Positions 9,012-17,655 of a DNA stretch of 64,000 nt are shown here, in pieces. This stretch comes from Halocatena marina. Lineage in GTDB: Archaea; Halobacteriota; Halobacteria; Halobacteriales; Haloarculaceae. Below the pieces are notes generated by a model. The model made no database searches. It saw only the letters and a program-made list of their open reading frames with translations, and had not been told where the DNA came from. The DNA lies in assembly GCF_023276375.1 (NCBI RefSeq), contig NZ_JALLPK010000001.1:3410001-3474000 (forward strand), in the 5' to 3' direction. Each line of letters begins with the position of its first letter. Within the stretch, counting starts at the first letter, position 1. Position numbers and translations under genes: made by a program.

Positions 9012-9902
9012 TCAGCCGAATTTTCCAGTAATGTAGTCTTCGACGCGTTGATGCTCGGGATTTTCGAAGATTTTCTGTGTATCATCGAATTCGACGAGTT
9101 CACCACCCGTGAGGAAGACGGCGGTCTTATCGGAAATACGGGCGGCCTGCTGCATGTTGTGTGTGACGATGACGACTGTATACTCCGTTGCGAGTTCTTC
9201 GATGAGATCCTCGATCTGTGATGTTGCAACAGGATCGAGCGCGCTCGCGGGCTCGTCCATCAGGAGGATCTCGGGATCAGGAGCGATAGCGCGTGCGATG
9301 CACAGACGTTGCTGTTGCCCGCCAGAGAGCTCGAGTCCGCTTTCGTCCAACCGGTCGGAGACCTCATCCCACAGTGCTGCTCTTCGGAGCGCGCTCTCGA
9401 CGATGTCGTCGTAGTCGCCCGAAATCCCTTGAATTTTGAGACCAAACGCAACGTTGTCGTAGATGCTTTTCGGGAACGGGTTGGGCTTTTGAAAGACGAT
9501 TCCGACCCGCCGACGGAGTGCAACCGGATCGACGTCGGGATCGTAGACGTTCTTCCCGGCGAGAGTGAGCTCTCCTTCGACCTGAGCGGCATCGATAAGA
9601 TCGTTCATCCGGTTAATACAACGGAGGAACGTCGACTTGCCACACCCCGATGGACCGATCATCGCTGTGACACTGTTTTCGGGAACGCGCATCGAAATAT
9701 CGTGAAGCGCCTGCACGTCATCGTACCAGACGTTAACATTGCGCGCCTCAATGACCGCTTTCCTGTCCGATTTGGGGCCTGTTCTCGTGGGTCCGACCGC
9801 ATCCGTTTCGATCCGTGGATTTGCCCTGTCGTTCGGGCGTTCATTCGACGCGTCTGCCCCCGCCGATTCATCACTCGTCATTCTCTCGTTTTCTTGAGCC
9901 AT
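9012..9902 (-). CDS. pstB: phosphate ABC transporter ATP-binding protein PstB
   Basis: The ATPase of the high-affinity phosphate importer. The Walker A motif GPSGCGKST is at residues 83-91, the Q-loop in [12 protein letters not shown] near 135-144, the ABC signature LSGGQQQR at 192-199, and the Walker B with the following Asp box [13 protein letters not shown] at 212-224. The first 45 residues are an acidic, probably disordered extension absent from bacterial PstB (about 257 residues). It lies 12 bp after pstA and is the last gene of the pstSCAB run. Phosphate starvation control is expected from the family, but no operator is recognised. Confidence 0.97.
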   Translation of the reverse strand: MAQENERMTSDESAGADASNERPNDRANPRIETDAVGPTRTGPKSDRKAVIEARNVNVWYDDVQALHDISMRVPENSVTAMIGPSGCGKSTFLRCINRMNDLIDAAQVEGELTLAGKNVYDPDVDPVALRRRVGIVFQKPNPFPKSIYDNVAFGLKIQGISGDYDDIVESALRRAALWDEVSDRLDESGLELSGGQQQRLCIARAIAPDPEILLMDEPASALDPVATSQIEDLIEELATEYTVVIVTHNMQQAARISDKTAVFLTGGELVEFDDTQKIFENPEHQRVEDYITGKFG

Positions 9903-9914
9903 TGTTGTATTGTG

Positions 9915-11588
9915 TTATGAGTCGCGTTGGTACTTGTTGCGCACGATGATTGCAACCGAGTTGATCACCAGCAGGACGACCAGCATGGTCACGACGCCCG
10001 CTGCGAGTACACCGTGGCGAAAGCCCGGTTTGATTTCGAATGCCCAGTTGTAGACCTGCAACGGCATCGCACCCGCCTTATCGAACAGGCTCGTCGGTAA
10101 TCTGGAGGTGTACGTCGGTGCCAGCACCATAATGAGTGGTGCCGTCTCGCCAACTGCACGTCCGATCGAAAGAATTGTTCCCGTCAGGATTCCCGGTATC
10201 GCACGTGGCAACACGACAGTTTTGACCGTTTGCCACCGCGTTGCGCCCATTCCGTATGATGCCTGCTTGAGCGAGTCGGGAACCGATCGGATCGCCTCTT
10301 GTGAGGAAATGATGACGATCGGAAGAATAAGCAGAGAAACGGCGAGTCCACCAGCAAGAACCGATCCTGTTGGAAGTCCTACAAGTTGAATCGTTGTCCC
10401 GCCAACTGATATCGTCTGTCCGCTGAATCCGCCGAGATCGATGAACAATCCGAGACCGAGCAATCCGTACACGACCGACGGCACACCAGCGAGATTCGCG
10501 ATGTTGATCTGGATAAATCGGGTGTAGCGGTTGTCGGGCGCGTATTCCTCAAGATACACCGCTGCACCGACACCCAGCGGGAACGCTGAGACCACGACGA
10601 CGATCATCAACAACAGTGATCCTACGAGCGCAGGGTAGAGTCCCGTCGTTTCGGGAACGCTGGTCGGAAGACTCGTCAGGAACTGCATATCCAGCCACGC
10701 CTCCGGTCCGTGAATCCCGAACTCCGAGACGATGAGGTACCCAACGAGTGCACCACTGATGACGACCGCCGGAATGACCAATCCACTACGCGCTTCTGGT
10801 CGGTAGCTGCTCGTCGTCACCACGTAGTATCCCATTGGAACAGCAACCGTTAGCACGAGCAAGAGAGCTACGTCTGGATCGAGAACTTTCTGGAAGACGA
10901 CGGACAACGAAGCGAGAATGACGAGTCCTCCGGTGAGTAGCCCAATTCGACGGTTCTCGAGACTCTCAAACCGCCGCCCAACGAGCACAGCGATCGGGAG
11001 CGCAAGCGTGAAGAGAACAGTAGCGTACCGATTCGGAACTGTCTCCACGTGGAACTGGATGTACTCTGGGATCCCCGGGAGCAGCGATGGAACACCGAAC
11101 AGAGAGACAAATCCAACAGTGAGAACGACGATGGTTCGAGATCGAAGCGACGCGTCTGGCACGACGATTCGGTGAGCGAAGAAAATAGCGACCGGGACGG
11201 CGATTCCGGCAGCCCACGCAAACCGGACGAGAAATGGTATCGCATCGAAGAGGAGAAAGAGTGTGCCAGCCGTGAACAGCCCGGCGATCGGGACGAAGAG
11301 ACCGCCAGCGCCGATCGCTACCGCCTCCCGATTCCGAGCGCGGAAATACATCAGCACCAGTGCCACCGAAACGAGCAACGCTATCAGCACGAGATACCAC
11401 GCGGTGTCAGCGCTGAACGGCCGCAGTGCATCGATCATGACGTTCACGAGGAGCGCACCGAGTGAGACAAGTCCGGAAAGGGTCGCAGCCAACAGCAGAT
11501 ACCTGAACAGAACGTCTCGGGTCCGACTTACCTGTCCGAAATTGGTCGTTTCACCAACCGTTTCATCTGTGGCTGATTCTGTCGACAT
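9915..11588 (-). CDS. pstA: phosphate ABC transporter permease PstA (long form)
   Basis: The second membrane subunit of the phosphate importer. At 557 residues it is almost twice the length of bacterial PstA (about 296). The standard permease domain occupies roughly residues 315-555 (start GSLLLMIVVVVSAFPLGVG, with the coupling EAIRSVPDSLKQASYGMGAT segment near 430-450 that contacts PstB). The first 310 residues add about eight or nine further hydrophobic helices of unknown purpose. The start ATG overlaps the pstC stop codon by one base (TAATG), showing translational coupling. Confidence 0.95.
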   Translation of the reverse strand: MSTESATDETVGETTNFGQVSRTRDVLFRYLLLAATLSGLVSLGALLVNVMIDALRPFSADTAWYLVLIALLVSVALVLMYFRARNREAVAIGAGGLFVPIAGLFTAGTLFLLFDAIPFLVRFAWAAGIAVPVAIFFAHRIVVPDASLRSRTIVVLTVGFVSLFGVPSLLPGIPEYIQFHVETVPNRYATVLFTLALPIAVLVGRRFESLENRRIGLLTGGLVILASLSVVFQKVLDPDVALLLVLTVAVPMGYYVVTTSSYRPEARSGLVIPAVVISGALVGYLIVSEFGIHGPEAWLDMQFLTSLPTSVPETTGLYPALVGSLLLMIVVVVSAFPLGVGAAVYLEEYAPDNRYTRFIQINIANLAGVPSVVYGLLGLGLFIDLGGFSGQTISVGGTTIQLVGLPTGSVLAGGLAVSLLILPIVIISSQEAIRSVPDSLKQASYGMGATRWQTVKTVVLPRAIPGILTGTILSIGRAVGETAPLIMVLAPTYTSRLPTSLFDKAGAMPLQVYNWAFEIKPGFRHGVLAAGVVTMLVVLLVINSVAIIVRNKYQRDS

Positions 11589-12562
11589 TACTGGTAGACC
11601 TCCCGATATCGCCGCGAGATTGCTGTACTGATGGCGTTCATCAGTAGCGTGACAACGAACAGTGTCAGTCCGAGCGCGAACATCGCTCGATACGCTGGTC
11701 CGCGCGCGGAGATATCCCCAAGCGCGAGATTAATCATCTGTGCTGTGATGGGCGAGTTCGGCCCGAAGTACGCCGCCAAATCGAGCGGGTTGTGCAGCAC
11801 GGATCGGCTTCCAGCGGCGATTGTGACAGCCATCGTCTCGCCGATCGCCCGCGAAAAGGCGAGAATGAACGCCGAGACGATGCCAGAAACAGCTGACGGA
11901 ACGACGATACGAGTCGAAACGTCGAATTTTGTCGACCCAAGACCGTATCCTGCTTGCCGCAACTCGTCGGGAACGGCACTCATCGCATCCTCACTGATCG
12001 AAGACACCATTGGAATGATCATGATTCCGACGACGATACACCCAGAGAGCACGTTGAACGTCTGGAGATCAAACGGAAGAACAGCATCAAGCGCGGGCGT
12101 AATGTAGACGAGCGCAAAATAGCCGTAGACAACCGTCGGAATTCCGGCGAGAATTTCGAGGGCTGGTTTGAGATACGCGCGCTTGCGAGGGCTCGCATAC
12201 TCGCTCAGGTAGATCGCAGTTGCAAGGCCAAGCGGAAGCGCAACGAGCGCAGAACCGAGTGTTATCATGATCGTCGCCGATAGAGGAGCAAGCACACCGA
12301 ACGATTTCGGAGTACCACCGGGCGACCAATGGCCACCGAGCAGAAACTCAGTGACAGGAACTGTTTGTTCACGCGCGATTCCGAGCGGAACGCCCGTGAT
12401 TCGGAAGAACTTGACTGCCCCGAGCACGAGCACGACGACGATACCAATCGTGACCACCACTGACAGCGACGCACAAATGAAGAAGAACCATCGGGCGATC
12501 CGCTCACGCGGTGCAGTATCCATCTGTCGCGTCAAACCGAGTGACGATGAATCGCTGCTCAT
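11588..12562 (-). CDS. pstC: phosphate ABC transporter permease PstC
   Basis: The first membrane subunit of the phosphate importer, 324 residues, a normal size. Six hydrophobic helices are visible, the first at about 23-48. The cytoplasmic coupling loop AMSAVPDELRQAGYGLGSTK (about 190-210) is the EAA-type contact with PstB. Further conserved stretches are LEILAGIPTVVYGYFAL and AFSRAIGETMAVTIAAG. It starts 31 bp after the pstS stop and shares its own stop with the pstA start, so pstS-pstC-pstA-pstB read as one transcript. Confidence 0.97.
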   Translation of the reverse strand: MSSDSSSLGLTRQMDTAPRERIARWFFFICASLSVVVTIGIVVVLVLGAVKFFRITGVPLGIAREQTVPVTEFLLGGHWSPGGTPKSFGVLAPLSATIMITLGSALVALPLGLATAIYLSEYASPRKRAYLKPALEILAGIPTVVYGYFALVYITPALDAVLPFDLQTFNVLSGCIVVGIMIIPMVSSISEDAMSAVPDELRQAGYGLGSTKFDVSTRIVVPSAVSGIVSAFILAFSRAIGETMAVTIAAGSRSVLHNPLDLAAYFGPNSPITAQMINLALGDISARGPAYRAMFALGLTLFVVTLLMNAISTAISRRYREVYQ

Positions 12563-12593
12563 GTCAGTCGTGTCCTCCTGTCAATAGCGTGTT

Positions 12594-13631
12594 TCATTGT
12601 TTGCCTTGTCCCTGATCCTGTCCTTGGGCTCCGACGATCTTTTCGAGCGCCGCGAGCTCTTCGTTCACCCGTTTGTCAGTGTTTGGAACGTAGCCGACAG
12701 CGTCAACGACGACGTCCTCGTTGGCGCTCTGTTTGAGGAAAAAGCGAGCGAACTCAGCGACCTGTGGCTTGGCGAGCGCTTCCTCCGAAACGTAGGTGAA
12801 TAACGGGCGTGAAAGCGGTTGGTACTCCCCCTTCTTTGCCGTTTGAATGGAAGGCTTGACGCAGCTATTCCCGTTGTCGATCGCGATTGCTTTGACTTTC
12901 TCTTTGCTCTGGCGATAGTACGCAAACCCGAGATAGCCCATCGCGTGCTTGTTCCCTGAGACCCCTTGTACGACGATGTTGTCCTTCTCTGTCGCCTGAT
13001 AATCGTTTCGTTGTCTCCCTTCTTCACCAACGATTTGATGGGTGAAGTAATCGAACGTCCCCGACGTATCTGCCGCCCCGTAGAGGTCGAATTCCACGTC
13101 GGGCCACTCCGGACGGATGTCGCTCCATTTCTTCGCGCCGCCGGGTTTCCATATCTGTCGTAGTTCATCGACCGTCATACAGTCGACCCAATCGGCGTTC
13201 TTGTTCACGATGACCGTGAGCGCGTCTGTGGCGACGCGTAGTTCGAGCGGATTGACTCCCTGCGACCGACATTGCTTCGTTTCTCCGTCCGTGATCGGTC
13301 GGCTTGCGTTGTTGAAATCGGTCTTACCGGTGCAAAAGAAATTCTCGAATCCACCACCGGTACCCGTCTTACTGAGTGAAACCCGAACGTCTTGATGGCG
13401 CTTCTGAAACTCCACAGAAACAGCCTTCGCAAGAGGGAATACGGTGGAACTCCCGGCAATATCGACGCTTCCCGAGAGCGTTTTTGTACCACATCCAGTG
13501 GAATTTTGGCCACCTGCGTTAGCGCTCAGATTTGGATTCGCCGTACAACCAGCGATGGCCACGAGTCCCGCCGCGCCCGTCCCCGCGACGAACTGTCGCC
13601 GTGTCATCCTGTTCGGGGCGTCGACTGTCAT
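12594..13631 (-). CDS. pstS: phosphate-binding lipoprotein PstS (Tat-exported)
   Basis: The extracellular phosphate receptor of the Pst system, 345 residues. The signal MTRRQFVAGTGAAG carries a twin-arginine motif and is followed by the lipobox VAIAGC, so the protein is exported folded and anchored by a lipid on Cys28 or so. Family motifs are VDIAGSSTVFPLAKAVS (phosphate P-loop), ASRPITDGE and DTSGTFDYFTHQI. The C-terminal tail is Gln/Gly-rich (QGQDQGQG). Upstream (13640-13790) lies AT-rich DNA with a TATA-like AATATA near 13690-13700 on the minus strand, the likely operon promoter. Confidence 0.96.
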   Translation of the reverse strand: MTVDAPNRMTRRQFVAGTGAAGLVAIAGCTANPNLSANAGGQNSTGCGTKTLSGSVDIAGSSTVFPLAKAVSVEFQKRHQDVRVSLSKTGTGGGFENFFCTGKTDFNNASRPITDGETKQCRSQGVNPLELRVATDALTVIVNKNADWVDCMTVDELRQIWKPGGAKKWSDIRPEWPDVEFDLYGAADTSGTFDYFTHQIVGEEGRQRNDYQATEKDNIVVQGVSGNKHAMGYLGFAYYRQSKEKVKAIAIDNGNSCVKPSIQTAKKGEYQPLSRPLFTYVSEEALAKPQVAEFARFFLKQSANEDVVVDAVGYVPNTDKRVNEELAALEKIVGAQGQDQGQGKQ

Positions 13632-13890
13632 TATCTGTGGTTTCTCCGTACCAATTATGAATCCTCCGAAATTTGTACGTATTTACTACGTTTCTATGTA
13701 TATTTCACAATAAAGCTATATCGACAACAGTTCACATACTGAGGTACTGACGATACCGATGTTCTAACAAATTGGGATGTAGAGAAATATATGGTAGCTG
13801 TCAGAACAGCAATTCAGCGTGTGCCGTTTGATGTTGGAAAAACACCGTCGGGATTCCGTGACACTTCGGGTGTTCTCAGAAACAGCTCGG

Positions 13891-14853
13891 TTACTGCGCT
13901 TCTCCGGCGCGTGCTGCTTTCCGGGCTGCGTCGACGGATTTTCCATCTCGGAGAATGGCTTCGACGAATAGTTCACCAGCGCGATACGACGAGCGGACAA
14001 GCGGGCCACTCGCACAGTACAGAAAGTCGAACTCTTCTTCTGCAACACGCTGCCACACCGAAAACGCATCGGGATGAACGTGGTTACTCACTTCGAGGTG
14101 GCTGCGTGACGGTTGGAGATACTGCCCAAACGTCACGACATCGACACCGATCTCGCGGAGATCACCTAGTGTCTGATAGATTTCGTGGTCGTACTCACCT
14201 ACCCCGAGCATGAGTGAGGTCTTTGCGTAGCTATCCGAACTCTCGCTTACCTGTTCGAGCACGGATAGCGACTGCTCGTAGTTCGCTCGACGATCGCGTA
14301 CCGGCCACTGGAGTCGCTCGACCGTCTCGACGTTGTGGGCAATAACGTCTGGCTCTGCAGCGATAATCTTCTGTACAAGCTCCGGTTCGCCCTGAAAGTC
14401 TGGGATGAGTGCCTCGACGAGCGTCTCTGGCTGGCGCGATTTGATTGCTCGGATCGTCCGAGCGAAGTGCCCCGCCCCCTGATCAGGGAGGTCATCACGG
14501 TCGACGGAGGTGAGGACAACGTAATCGAGACCGATCTCGGCGATCGCTCGCGCGACGTTCTCCGGTTCGTCCTCATCGAGTGGATCCATTCCACCGGTTT
14601 GTACGTCACAGAAGTTACAGCCCCGCGAACAGCGATCTCCCATGAGCATGATCGTCGCCGTTCCGGGACCGGTGCCGGTACCCCCACCTGGTGCGTTGTC
14701 ACTCCCGCTCCAACACTCGCCCAAATTCGGGCAGTTTGCCTCCTCACAGACCGTGTGGAGATCGTAGTCTCGGAGGATCTGCTTGATCTCGGTAAAGCGC
14801 CGACCCGACGGCGGACGCATCTTTAACCAATCGGGCTTGCGCGCACGGCTCAT
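13891..14853 (-). CDS. lipA: lipoyl synthase
   Basis: A radical-SAM enzyme that inserts two sulfur atoms into protein-bound octanoyl groups to make lipoamide for 2-oxoacid dehydrogenases and glycine cleavage. The auxiliary cluster cysteines are C36, C41 and C47 (CEEANCPNLGEC), and the radical-SAM cluster is C75-x3-C79-x2-C82 (DRCSRGCNFCDV). Between them the usual short linker is extended by a Gly-rich insert (GGGTGTGPG). Length 320 is typical. No octanoyltransferase gene (lipB) is adjacent. The start at 14853 gives the expected short N-terminus. Divergent from the MATE transporter gene. Confidence 0.95.
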   Translation of the reverse strand: MSRARKPDWLKMRPPSGRRFTEIKQILRDYDLHTVCEEANCPNLGECWSGSDNAPGGGTGTGPGTATIMLMGDRCSRGCNFCDVQTGGMDPLDEDEPENVARAIAEIGLDYVVLTSVDRDDLPDQGAGHFARTIRAIKSRQPETLVEALIPDFQGEPELVQKIIAAEPDVIAHNVETVERLQWPVRDRRANYEQSLSVLEQVSESSDSYAKTSLMLGVGEYDHEIYQTLGDLREIGVDVVTFGQYLQPSRSHLEVSNHVHPDAFSVWQRVAEEEFDFLYCASGPLVRSSYRAGELFVEAILRDGKSVDAARKAARAGEAQ

Positions 14854-14965
14854 GTCTCGATGGAAGAGGGTCTGCGATTAAAGCCTGTGGTTCGATCGTT
14901 TCTTAATTTCTCCTAGACTATATCTTACAAACATTTATTAATTACTTCGAACAATTGTCCGTTTG

Positions 14966-16441
14966 ATGTTCGATCTCGAACCTGAAGACATCACGGACGG
15001 CCCGCTGTTTCGCGGGTTGGTCGTGCTGTCGGTCCCTCTTTTAGCCCAGAACGTCGTGCAGGTGATTCAGCAAGTGATCGACCTGTTCTGGGTCGGTCGG
15101 TTGAGCAACGACGCGGTTGCCGCGGTTGGACTCACTGTTCCTCTCATCGTGATTCTGTTCGCGGTATCGATCGTTATTCCCTTCGTTGGAACACAGGTAC
15201 TGGTTTCACAGCGCGTGGGAAGCGAGAACATCTCCGGTGCCCGGCGAGCGATGTTTAGTGGACTTCTCATCGCAGCGTGTATTGGCATCGTTCTCGGTGG
15301 ACTCGCGTTTGTTACCGCCCGCCCACTCATCGACCTCTTGTTGAGCACACGACCTGAGGCTGCAACAAATCACGTTATCGAACTGGCGGCGGCCTACTTT
15401 GGCGTCACAGCACTCGGTGTGTGTATCTCTGGAATTTCGGATACGACCGAGGCTGCGTTCATCGGATGGGGTGATTCTCGGACTGCACTATATATGAACG
15501 CCACTGCTCTCTCCGTGAACATTCTGCTCGATCCGATTCTTATTTTCGGCTTCCGCGAGAGCCCGCTGTTCGAACCGCTCGGACTGATGGGTGTTCAATC
15601 GACGCTGTTTTCTGTGACACACTTTGCTGGCATCGGCATCGAAGGAGCGGCGCTTGCGAACATCATCGGGTACGGTATCGGCGGTGCACTCGGTCTGGTG
15701 CTCGTCGCTCGCGGCCGCAATGAAGGGATGCTTTCTCGATCGGCCGCTCAAATCAACCGCGATGATATTCGTGAGTTGATCGACATCGGCGCCCCGAGCG
15801 GCGGTCAGCTCATCGCAAAACAGACCGTCGAACTCGTTCTTGTAGTCGTCGTGTTCGGGACTGCCGGGGCTGCGGGTCTCGCGGCCTATATCGTCGGATT
15901 TCGCGTATCGAGTGTTGCGGTCGTTCCGTCGGACAGCCTCAGGCAGGCCGCCCAGAGCGTCGTTGGGCAGAATCTTGGTGCGGGATTGAGCGGCCGAGCG
16001 CACCGTGCTACGTGGATCGGTGTCGGTGCCGCTGCTGGCGTGCTTTTGCTCCTCGGGATCGTCCAGTGGGCGATTCCTTCGACGCTCGTTCATCTGTTCG
16101 TTCCTTCGCTCTCTCCCGAAGCCACCCGTCTCGCCGTCGATTACCTCGTCATCCTCGCCTACGGTTATCCCGCCATCGGAGCAGCGTATCTGTTTCAGGC
16201 GGGTTTCAACGGTGCACGGCGCACTAAAACGAGCTTCGTCGCGAGCCTGTTCCAGTACTGGGGTGTTCGGTTTCCCATCGCTGCTGTCGGTGGTATTGTT
16301 CTCTCGTTCGGCGTGCATGCTGTCTTCTGGGCGATAACGATCTCGAACATCGTGGCCGCCATCGGATTGGGTGGCTACTATCACTATTCGACGGCCGATG
16401 GGATGTTCGACCGGGCGGCAGAAACAGCAACAGCGGACTGA
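14966..16441 (+). CDS. MATE family efflux transporter
   Basis: A 491-residue multidrug/toxin exporter of the MATE superfamily, driven by a sodium or proton gradient across the cell membrane. Twelve hydrophobic helices can be counted. The two homologous halves begin with LVVLSVPLLAQNVVQVIQQV and RELIDIGAPSGGQLIAKQ. The start chosen is the ATG at 14966; the TTG three bases earlier is weaker. The AT-rich gap to divergent lipA contains a TATA-like TTTATTAATT near 14934-14943, close enough for a short leader. Substrate not predictable. Confidence 0.9.
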   Translation: MFDLEPEDITDGPLFRGLVVLSVPLLAQNVVQVIQQVIDLFWVGRLSNDAVAAVGLTVPLIVILFAVSIVIPFVGTQVLVSQRVGSENISGARRAMFSGLLIAACIGIVLGGLAFVTARPLIDLLLSTRPEAATNHVIELAAAYFGVTALGVCISGISDTTEAAFIGWGDSRTALYMNATALSVNILLDPILIFGFRESPLFEPLGLMGVQSTLFSVTHFAGIGIEGAALANIIGYGIGGALGLVLVARGRNEGMLSRSAAQINRDDIRELIDIGAPSGGQLIAKQTVELVLVVVVFGTAGAAGLAAYIVGFRVSSVAVVPSDSLRQAAQSVVGQNLGAGLSGRAHRATWIGVGAAAGVLLLLGIVQWAIPSTLVHLFVPSLSPEATRLAVDYLVILAYGYPAIGAAYLFQAGFNGARRTKTSFVASLFQYWGVRFPIAAVGGIVLSFGVHAVFWAITISNIVAAIGLGGYYHYSTADGMFDRAAETATAD

Positions 16442-16512
16442 CGGCTGTTGGACGAGGTGTACGCTATCATGTGGCTCATCAATGTTATCCGGGACACTAC
16501 TGTACCACAACT

Positions 16513-17541
16513 ATGGATCCGCGCTATCGCAATGGCGGATTGTTCCTCCTCACTGCTGTTCTCTTCGGTGGAACGTTCGCGGCCATCAAAACTGGGCTAG
16601 CAGTTGTTCCGCCGATATTTTTCGCCGCTCTTCGTTTTGACATCGGAGCAGCAGTACTACTCGCGTACACTGTTGTCCGAATCGACGACTGGCGTCCACA
16701 CAGCCGTGCCGACTGGAACGCCGTTCTCGCTAGTGCTGCGTTGATTGTGGTTGCAAACAACGTCTTACTATTCTTCGGACAGCAGTTCACAACAAGCGCG
16801 ATTGCATCGGTCATGTACAGCTTCGCTCCCGTCTTGACGCCCATCTTCGCGCTTGTTCTCTTGGGAAACGAGCGACTCTCGTGGACAGGGATCCTCGGAA
16901 TCCTCTTTGGATTTGTTGGTATCACGATCGTTTCCCAGCCTGATCCGGGGAATATGCTCACAGGCGATGCCGTTGGAATGGGACTCGTCTTGCTCGCAGC
17001 AGCGAGCGTCGCACTGGGTGGCGTCTTGGTTCGACGGGCCGAGCCGACCATGTCGAGCGTCGGTATGACAGCGTGGGCGATGCTCATCGGTGCGCTCACG
17101 ATCCACGTCCTGAGTGCTGCACTCGGTGAGTCTGTCTCCCGTGTTCAGTGGGATCCGTTGACCGTGCTCGCGCTCGCGTACATCGGTGTGCTTGCTACCG
17201 CCGTCGCCTACACGACCTACTTCGGGTTGTTAGAGCGTGTAGGCCCGATTAAAGTCAGCCTTACCACCTACGTCGTTCCCCTTGTCGCCACTTTCATCGG
17301 ATGGACGCTACTCGATGAATCGATTACAGTGACGATGCTCGGTGGATTTGTGTTCATCTTCTTCGGATTCGTTCTTCTCGAACGGCAGGCCTTCGAGGAG
17401 GAACTTCGTCGCCTTCCAGTTGCGAATTCACGGTTCGCTGCGCGCCACCAGCCAAACTCGGTCGATGCTCGAACACGAGAACAACAGTACGACCACGAGA
17501 GCTCCGCACAGACGTGCGAGACGGACTGTTGTGACGACTGA
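16513..17541 (+). CDS. EamA/DMT family exporter
   Basis: A 342-residue member of the drug/metabolite transporter superfamily with two EamA repeats of five membrane helices each (first repeat about 8-140, second about 153-288). Typical motifs are GGLFLLTAVLFGGTFAAIKTG at the start, ALVLLGNERLSWTGILGI at the end of repeat one and LLDESITVTMLGGFVFIFFGF at the end of repeat two. The last 40 residues are polar and hold several cysteines (a CETDCCDD tail), possibly a cytoplasmic metal-sensing end. The ATG at 16513 gives the correct N-terminus. Transported compound unknown. Confidence 0.88.
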   Translation: MDPRYRNGGLFLLTAVLFGGTFAAIKTGLAVVPPIFFAALRFDIGAAVLLAYTVVRIDDWRPHSRADWNAVLASAALIVVANNVLLFFGQQFTTSAIASVMYSFAPVLTPIFALVLLGNERLSWTGILGILFGFVGITIVSQPDPGNMLTGDAVGMGLVLLAAASVALGGVLVRRAEPTMSSVGMTAWAMLIGALTIHVLSAALGESVSRVQWDPLTVLALAYIGVLATAVAYTTYFGLLERVGPIKVSLTTYVVPLVATFIGWTLLDESITVTMLGGFVFIFFGFVLLERQAFEEELRRLPVANSRFAARHQPNSVDARTREQQYDHESSAQTCETDCCDD

Positions 17542-17655
17542 TGACACCAGCAAGAATGCTGTTTGCAGCCAGCTTATTATACGAGAGCTAACAGTTCCTC
17601 GCTCGCGCGACACCGATACAGAAATCCATTTACTCCATCGGTTCTCCCCTTCATT

